From CALVUP01 sp964422195 (GTDB lineage Bacteria; Bacillota_I; Bacilli_A; RF39; UBA660): DNA of 27,097 nucleotides. Position numbers and translations under genes: made by a program. Below the pieces are notes generated by a model, which was not told where the DNA came from, made no database searches, and was given only the letters and a program-made list of their open reading frames with translations. The stretch covers positions 1 through 27,097 of the forward strand of contig CAYRAF010000012.1 of NCBI GenBank assembly GCA_964422195.1, in the 5' to 3' direction. Of this stretch, positions 22,659 to 27,097 are shown in pieces (position 1 is the stretch's first letter; each line of letters opens with the position of its first letter).

Positions 22659-23642
22659 ATGGCAGAGACAAAGAAAAATACTAAGAAAACAACAACTAAA
22701 AAAACAGTTACTAAGAAAGCAACTCCAAAGAAAACTCCATCAAAATCAAGAGTAAAGAAGGAAGAAACAGTATTTCTTAGTGAAAAAGATAAAAAAGAAA
22801 TATTTAATAATGTTGCTTTAAGAGAAGAAAATGAAGATTTAAGAAATGATATTAGGAGATATAAAGTATTAATGATATTACTAATTATCCTAGTATTTGT
22901 TTCTGTTATATCCCAAGGACTTAAATATTATTCAGAGTATTATAAGCAACATCTTGATAGTAAAATTAGTGTAATACATTCAGAACCATTAGATGTAAAT
23001 AGTAAGGAAGTTAAGAATTTATATAATAAGGTTAATATGTTTAAATATGCTAGTGCTGGAAATTATATGGGTTACTTTTATGAAAAAAGAGGTACAACAT
23101 TAAAAGCTATTAGTGATGATGTAAAAATATATATGGGTTTAAGTTTAGTAGATACTACTAAAAAAACTCATTATGGTAAGTTAGTTATTCCAAGAAAAGA
23201 AGTAAAAGAAAAGGTTGAAAGCATTTTTGGAGAAAATGTTAAATATGAAGATAGGTCTCTAGGTAGTAATAATTTATGTTATATATCATTGGCAAGTTAT
23301 AATAATGTTAATGAATCATATGAGGTTTCAAACTATGGTAAGTGTAAAGATAATTATGAAGCTTATTATGGTACTAAAGTTATTTCCGCTGATAAGTTTA
23401 GTAATAGAATTGAATTATATGAAAAAGCTTATTATGGTGAATATGAAAAAGATGCAGAAGGTCTAATACTTAACGTTTATAAAGATCAAACTAAAGAAGA
23501 ATTAATAACATCACTTAAAGCAATAGACTTAGATCAACAAGCTATAATTAATGATTTTTATAAGGATTTAAATACATATAAGTATACTTTCTATTTAGAA
23601 AAAGATAAATATTATTTAAATAGTGTTGAAAGAGTAAACTAA
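22659..23642 (+). CDS. Membrane-anchored extracytoplasmic protein, family A (copy 3), in Tad operon
   Basis: 327 residues, unknown function. Unlike its relatives it has a long basic cytoplasmic tail (1-70), first a Lys/Thr-rich repeat of KKT/TKK type (about 4-32), then a short helix (EENEDLRNDIRRYK). One membrane helix (about 71-88) follows. The outside domain begins EPLDVNSKEVKNLYNK and has VESIFGENVKYEDR, two cysteines 21 residues apart (NLCYI and GKCKD), and YKYTFYLEKDKYYLNSVE at the C-terminus. The basic tail could bind nucleic acid or acidic phospholipid, or contact the CpaF/TadB machinery. GAGGAGG stands 6 nt before the ATG, and only 1 nt separates it from copy 2, so this is a tandem pair. 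It was probably made by duplication, as the two differ strongly in sequence. Confidence 0.82.
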   Translation: MAETKKNTKKTTTKKTVTKKATPKKTPSKSRVKKEETVFLSEKDKKEIFNNVALREENEDLRNDIRRYKVLMILLIILVFVSVISQGLKYYSEYYKQHLDSKISVIHSEPLDVNSKEVKNLYNKVNMFKYASAGNYMGYFYEKRGTTLKAISDDVKIYMGLSLVDTTKKTHYGKLVIPRKEVKEKVESIFGENVKYEDRSLGSNNLCYISLASYNNVNESYEVSNYGKCKDNYEAYYGTKVISADKFSNRIELYEKAYYGEYEKDAEGLILNVYKDQTKEELITSLKAIDLDQQAIINDFYKDLNTYKYTFYLEKDKYYLNSVERVN

Positions 23643-23676
23643 GTTATTTATATAAAGAAAGAAAAGAGGTGGGATG

Positions 23677-24681
23677 ATGATTAGTTATGGTACATATGTA
23701 TTTATTATTCAAATACTTATGATAATTACCTTATTAGTAGTTGCTTTATTCTTAATGAAATTAACAGTGGCATCACGTTATGAAAGAAGAATAAAGAATT
23801 ATACTATTAATAGTATTGATTCATCTGCCTCATATTTTGATAGAGCTAATTATATATATTTAAAAATTAGAAGTAGGTTAAGTAAAAGATTAGCTAAAAT
23901 AAAAATTTTTGATAAATATAGTATGAAGTATGATAAATATACTGATAAGACTAAAATAATACCAGAAGAACCTATGGATTATATATCTATGAAAATACTT
24001 TCTGGAGGAGTTTTCTTACTAGGAGTTATTATATCTGATGTATTAAGATATAAACAATTATCTTTTATGCAATTTTTAGCCTCTTTCTTATTTGGTTTCT
24101 TTATACCGGATATGTTTTTAATAGCTAAAAAGAAAATAATGGAAATAACTGTTAAAAATGATATTCTAAAAGCAGTTATTATTATGAATAATGCTTTTAA
24201 ATCAGGTAGAAGTACTATGCAAGCTATTAAAATAGTTAGTGAAGAATTAGATGGCGCTATAGCTAATGAATATAAAAAAATGTATATAGATTTAACATTT
24301 GGTTTATCACTAGAAGAAGTTTTTAGAAGGTTTGCTAAAAGAGTTAATATTGAAGAAGTTAAGTATATTACTACATCACTAACTATTCTTAATAAAACTG
24401 GTGGTAATATAGTTAAGGTATTTTCTTCAATAGAAAGAAGTTTCTTTAACTCTAGAAAGATGGATGAAGAATTAAAAGCTTTAACTGCATCAGCTAGAGC
24501 AGTTCATAAAATATTAGTATCCATACCAGTAATATTATATGTATTAATATTTGCTTTAAATCCAGATTATTTTATTCCAATGTTTACACATTTATATGGT
24601 ATATTTATTTTTATAATAATATTGCTATTATATGTTATATACATTCTAATAGTAAGAAAAGTTATGAATATTAAGGAGTGA
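23677..24681 (+). CDS. tadB: TadB-like pilus platform protein (T2SSF family)
   Basis: 334 residues counting from the second of two adjacent ATG codons. ATG 23677 is better placed behind GAGGTG (23666-23671) than ATG 23674. TadB is an inner-membrane platform protein that converts CpaF movement into pilin insertion. Two membrane helices near the N-terminus (about 8-30 and 105-120) and a third at about 125-145 precede the cytoplasmic T2SSF domain (about 160-270: IIMNNAFKSGRSTMQAIKIVSEEL, FGLSLEEVFRRFAKRVN, LNKTGGNIVKVFSSIE). Two C-terminal helices follow (about 280-330). It is 34 nt after the family A pair and 4 nt before tadC. The assignment to TadB over TadC rests on order and the longer N-terminal part. 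Confidence 0.9.
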   Translation: MISYGTYVFIIQILMIITLLVVALFLMKLTVASRYERRIKNYTINSIDSSASYFDRANYIYLKIRSRLSKRLAKIKIFDKYSMKYDKYTDKTKIIPEEPMDYISMKILSGGVFLLGVIISDVLRYKQLSFMQFLASFLFGFFIPDMFLIAKKKIMEITVKNDILKAVIIMNNAFKSGRSTMQAIKIVSEELDGAIANEYKKMYIDLTFGLSLEEVFRRFAKRVNIEEVKYITTSLTILNKTGGNIVKVFSSIERSFFNSRKMDEELKALTASARAVHKILVSIPVILYVLIFALNPDYFIPMFTHLYGIFIFIIILLLYVIYILIVRKVMNIKE

Positions 24682-24685
24682 TATA

Positions 24686-25414
24686 GTGGCTAATAAAAGA
24701 TTAAAAGCTACAGATGTATCTAGAAAAATCTATCGTAAAGAAACAATAGATAATATGCAAGCAAAAATAGATTTATTAGGATATAGAGATAGTTATGATG
24801 CAGTAGATTTCCTAAATATTAGAGTTTTTACTTCTCTATTTTTGTTTTTTGTGTTAATATATTTAGTTGACTGGGGATATTTACTTGCTCCATTATGTAC
24901 ATTTTTATATTATGTATTCTTACCTAAATTTACTATTGAACGAAAAATAGAAAAAAGAAGATCAAAATTAGATAGTGATGCTATGTATTTCTTTGAAGTA
25001 TTAACATTATCATTAGAATCTGGAAGAAGTTTAAAAAATGCTTTAGAAGTTACTAGTAAAAATATTGATTCTGATTTATCAATTGAGGTAAGAAAATCAC
25101 TTGATGATATGAAATATGGTAAATCTTTAAATGAGGTATTAGAAGATTTGAAAAGAAGAATTCCATCTGATACTATCAATAATATAATTTTAAATGCACA
25201 ACAATCCAATATATTTGGTAATAGTATTATAGAAACTATGTACAACCAAATAGATTATATAAGGGATAAGAGAATAATGGAAACAAAGGCTAAGATATCA
25301 AAAATACCTATTAAAATAAGTGTTATATCAGTAATATTCTTTATACCACTTATGTTACTTATGATATTAGCTCCAGCATTACCTACAATTCTTGATTATT
25401 TAGGAGGGATTTAG
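24686..25414 (+). CDS. tadC: TadC-like pilus platform protein (T2SSF family)
   Basis: 242 residues, somewhat short for TadC (about 300). It is the second platform protein of the Tad machine in the membrane. An N-terminal cytoplasmic stretch (1-45) is followed by a hydrophobic pair (about 48-80), the T2SSF domain (about 95-200: YFFEVLTLSLESGRSLKNALEV, KYGKSLNEVLEDLKRRIPSD, AQQSNIFGNSIIETM) and one long C-terminal helix (about 212-235). The start is GTG with AAGGAGTG 5 nt upstream. It ends directly against yebC with no intervening base, and the yebC ribosome-binding site is inside its last codons. It is the last recognisable Tad gene. No prepilin peptidase (TadV), secretin or Flp pilin follows; a secretin is not expected in an organism with one membrane. 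Confidence 0.88.
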   Translation: MANKRLKATDVSRKIYRKETIDNMQAKIDLLGYRDSYDAVDFLNIRVFTSLFLFFVLIYLVDWGYLLAPLCTFLYYVFLPKFTIERKIEKRRSKLDSDAMYFFEVLTLSLESGRSLKNALEVTSKNIDSDLSIEVRKSLDDMKYGKSLNEVLEDLKRRIPSDTINNIILNAQQSNIFGNSIIETMYNQIDYIRDKRIMETKAKISKIPIKISVISVIFFIPLMLLMILAPALPTILDYLGGI

Positions 25415-26134
25415 ATGAGTGGACATTCAAAATGGTCAACAATAAAAAGAAAAAAGGGAGAAATAGATGCTGCTCGTGGTAAAGTGTTTCAAAAATTAGC
25501 AAAAGAGATTTATGTTGCTGCAAAGCAAGGAACACCAGATATTGATTCAAATGCTGCTTTACGTATGGTAGTTGAAAAAGCTAAAGGACAAAACATGCCT
25601 AAAGATAATATTCAAAAGGCTATTGATAAAGCAAAAGGTGCAGGAAATACTGAAAACTATGAATCTATTCGTTATGAAGGATATGGCCCTAATGGTGTTG
25701 CTTTTATGGTAGATGCCTTAACTGATAATAAAAATAGAACTGCCTCACAAGTAAGAAGTACTTTTACTAAAAGAGGAGGAAATTTAGGTACTGATGGTTC
25801 TGTTAGTTATATGTTTGAAAGAAAGGGAATTATTGTTACTTCAAAAAATATAAATAGTGATGAAGTAATGATGAATGTACTTGATAATGGAGCACTTGAT
25901 TTCATTGAAAATGATGATAATTATGAAATATATACTACACCAGAAGATTTTATTAAAGTTAAAGAAGGTCTTGAAAATTTAGGAGTAGATGAATTTTTAA
26001 CAAGTGAAGTTACTTATATAGCAAATAATCTAATAACGTTAGATGATGATTCTAAAGAAAAAGTATATTCTTTGGTAGAAGCTTTAGAAGATTTAGATGA
26101 TGTTCAAAATGTCTATAATAATTTAGAAGATTAA
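25415..26134 (+). CDS. yebC: YebC/TACO1-family protein
   Basis: 239 residues, full length for the family. It begins MSGHSKWSTIKRKKGEIDAARGKVFQKLAKEI, the family signature. Conserved blocks follow: LRMVVEKAKGQNMPKDNI, YEGYGPNGVAFMVDALTDNKNRTASQVRS and GGNLGTDGSVSYMFERKG. The family was first described as transcription regulators and is now also linked to easing ribosome stalling at difficult sequences such as proline runs. It lies head to tail with tadC (0 nt gap) and uses AGGAGGG inside the tadC end, so it is likely read from the same transcript. A functional link to the pilus is not required by this. Confidence 0.95.
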   Translation: MSGHSKWSTIKRKKGEIDAARGKVFQKLAKEIYVAAKQGTPDIDSNAALRMVVEKAKGQNMPKDNIQKAIDKAKGAGNTENYESIRYEGYGPNGVAFMVDALTDNKNRTASQVRSTFTKRGGNLGTDGSVSYMFERKGIIVTSKNINSDEVMMNVLDNGALDFIENDDNYEIYTTPEDFIKVKEGLENLGVDEFLTSEVTYIANNLITLDDDSKEKVYSLVEALEDLDDVQNVYNNLED

Positions 26135-26167
26135 TGAGGATAAAATATATAATTATAGGTGATTATT

Positions 26168-26362
26168 ATGAAGTATGATAATATTTTAACAATTTTCTGC
26201 ATAGTTTGTATTATAGTAGAAGCTATTTGTATGTTTCTAAGATTACCAAATATAATTATATATTTTATTCCTTGCTTATTATTATTAGGTGGTTTTATAT
26301 TAACTCTTTTAATGATAATAAAAATTATAAAACAAAAGAAACAAGTAATTGACAAGAAATAA
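26168..26362 (+). CDS. Small two-helix membrane protein
   Basis: 64 residues from the ATG at 26168, which is preferred over the in-frame GTG at 26159 because that GTG is part of the ribosome-binding site TAGGTGAT. Two membrane helices (about 4-25 and 28-50) make a hairpin with a short turn (LRLPN), and the C-terminus is basic (KIIKQKKQVIDKK, cytoplasmic by the positive-inside rule). No family recognised. It follows yebC by 33 nt, and its last codons hold the -35 box of the tRNA-Cys promoter. Coding status is supported by the good ribosome-binding site and composition; function is unknown. Confidence 0.6.
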   Translation: MKYDNILTIFCIVCIIVEAICMFLRLPNIIIYFIPCLLLLGGFILTLLMIIKIIKQKKQVIDKK

Positions 26363-26377
26363 AAATATTGATAAGAT
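26349..26377 (+). promoter_or_regulatory. Promoter of tRNA-Cys
   Basis: TTGACA (26349-26354), a 17-nt spacer and TAAGAT (26372-26377), 13 nt before the mature 5' end. The -35 box lies inside the end of the small membrane protein gene. Confidence 0.65.
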
Positions 26378-26390
26378 AATAAAGTGTTAT

Positions 26391-26464
26391 GGGTCTATAG
26401 CCAAGTGGTAAGGCGTGGGACTGCAACTCCCTGATCGTTGGTTCAAATCCGACTAGGCCCTCCA
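26391..26464 (+). tRNA. tRNA-Cys (anticodon GCA)
   Basis: 74 nt with encoded CCA. Acceptor arms GGGTCTA and TAGGCCC (one T:G pair), D arm GCCAAGTGGTAAGGC, anticodon loop CTGCAAC on a GGGA/TCCC stem, T loop GTTCAAATC. Confidence 0.96.
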
Positions 26465-26474
26465 GTTTTAAATA

Positions 26475-26508
26475 AAAAACTCATAAATTATTTATGAGTT
26501 TTTATTAT
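26475..26508. terminator. Bidirectional terminator between tRNA-Cys and the ATP-grasp gene
   Basis: AACTCATAAA (26478-26487) pairs with TTTATGAGTT (26491-26500), with A on the left and T on the right. The stop codon of the minus-strand gene (26494-26492) is inside the stem. Confidence 0.85.
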
Positions 26509-27097
26509 TATATATACTTTTATCATACACATTTGTTTTCCAATAACTTAATTTTTCTATATGAAGTTTACAATCTGATTCATCTAATACTTCTATTGGA
26601 TCAATGGTAGGAGTGTTGGCATTTTCTTCATCATAATAAAATATATAACTGCCATAATTAACTGTTATTGGTTTATAATTAATTTTTAAGTTCTTAAAGG
26701 CTTTATAATTCATTTCTTGTAATGATTCCTGATGATTCTCTATTAGAGATTTATTCAGAATTGTTGATGATGTTTGAAATCTACTATTAATTTCCATAAA
26801 ATATATTTTATTATTATCTATTATAAAATCAATTCCGCATATACCTAAATATCCACGTTTACGTAAATCTTCACCAATGATTTTTGCATATTCATCTTGT
26901 TTGATTTTTAATTCATTAGGAAGTTGATTGTATCCAATAAAATCACAACCTTTATAAATTAGGTGATTATATTGATTTTCAATAATTTGTATAGATGCTG
27001 GGAAAATAATAACTTTATTTTTAGTGATTATTAAATGTACATTTGTTGATATAGCTTTTTTACAATATTTAGTGACTATATAATTTGCTTCATTGTC
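26492..27097 (-). CDS. ATP-grasp domain enzyme, N-terminal part outside the window
   Basis: The minus-strand frame is open from the window edge (first codon 27097-27095) to TAA at 26494-26492, so 201 residues are visible; the ATG at 26797 is internal. ATP-grasp enzymes activate a carboxylate as acyl phosphate and join it to an amine or thiol. The visible part includes a strand-rich segment (KNKVIIFPASIQIIE), GCDFIGYNQLP, then the metal-binding core GYLGICGIDFIIDNNKIYFMEINSRFQ, where Asp and Glu-Ile-Asn match the conserved D...E-x-N of the ATP-grasp site. A C-terminal extension of about 90 residues has no clear motif. The EINSRFQ form resembles carbamoyl-phosphate-synthase-like, PylC-like and peptide-ligase ATP-grasp proteins. 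Substrate cannot be named without the N-terminus. Confidence 0.82.
   Translation of the reverse strand, partial: DNEANYIVTKYCKKAISTNVHLIITKNKVIIFPASIQIIENQYNHLIYKGCDFIGYNQLPNELKIKQDEYAKIIGEDLRKRGYLGICGIDFIIDNNKIYFMEINSRFQTSSTILNKSLIENHQESLQEMNYKAFKNLKINYKPITVNYGSYIFYYDEENANTPTIDPIEVLDESDCKLHIEKLSYWKTNVYDKSIYNNKNS

Noticed and set aside
24910..25245. 111-codon minus-strand frame inside tadC
   Set aside because: No ribosome-binding site; the plus-strand T2SSF gene is clear.
1..27097. CRISPR array, insertion sequence, prophage or integrase
   Set aside because: No regularly spaced repeats, transposase, integrase or phage structural genes are visible anywhere in the window.

Overview
The window is a very AT-rich, gene-dense bacterial chromosome segment of Firmicutes type. 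It carries a forespore sigma factor (SigG) with a YlmC/YmxH-family partner, a lipoteichoic-acid-synthase-like enzyme, a sortase with a candidate NPDTA substrate, pyruvate:ferredoxin oxidoreductase, and strong Shine-Dalgarno sites of the AGGAGG/AGGTGAT type. TGA is a normal stop codon (for example at the end of sigG's neighbour ylmC and of the Tad ATPase TadZ), so this is not a Mycoplasma-type code. The best guess is an anaerobic, uncultured member of the Bacilli, close to the wall-bearing lineages around Erysipelotrichia/RF39. That placement is inference from gene content and base composition only.

Layout. 1-2159 is the 3' part of valS. 2266-3123 encodes an anchored protein of unknown function (family A here). 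3124-3450 holds a compact unit of two convergent transcripts sharing one terminator: a 27-residue hydrophobic peptide on the minus strand and a facing short RNA, which looks like an undescribed type I toxin-antitoxin locus. 3598-7952 is an envelope block (LTA-synthase-like protein, an anchored protein, a 3D-domain wall protein, a membrane J-domain protein). After a tRNA-Ser on the minus strand comes sigG-ylmC-lspA-rluD (8209-10619), with a hairpin covering the sigG ribosome-binding site. 10836-14560 is a surface block: an anchored multi-Ig protein, a class-B-like sortase broken by an in-frame TAA, and a secreted protein with an NPDTA sorting tail. 14639-18058 is nifJ, convergent with an unknown minus-strand gene. 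Upstream of that gene is a strongly promoted, structured RNA of about 147 nt that I do not recognise.

18979-25414 is a compact Tad-type (type IVc pilus) operon: two TadE/TadG-like pseudopilins, TadZ, TadA/CpaF, two anchored family A proteins inserted between the ATPase and the platform genes, TadB and TadC. yebC follows with no gap. A small membrane protein, tRNA-Cys and the C-terminal part of an ATP-grasp enzyme (minus strand) end the window.

Regulation read from the sequence. Most protein-coding units start from extended -10 elements (TGNTATAAT type, most often TGATATAAT) only 20-40 bases before the start codon and with no clear -35. Both tRNAs and the unidentified RNA instead have TTGACA-17-(-10) promoters. 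Terminators are compact and several are bidirectional. The strongest candidates for undescribed biology are the convergent peptide/RNA unit, the minus-strand structured RNA, and the family A proteins built into the Tad operon.
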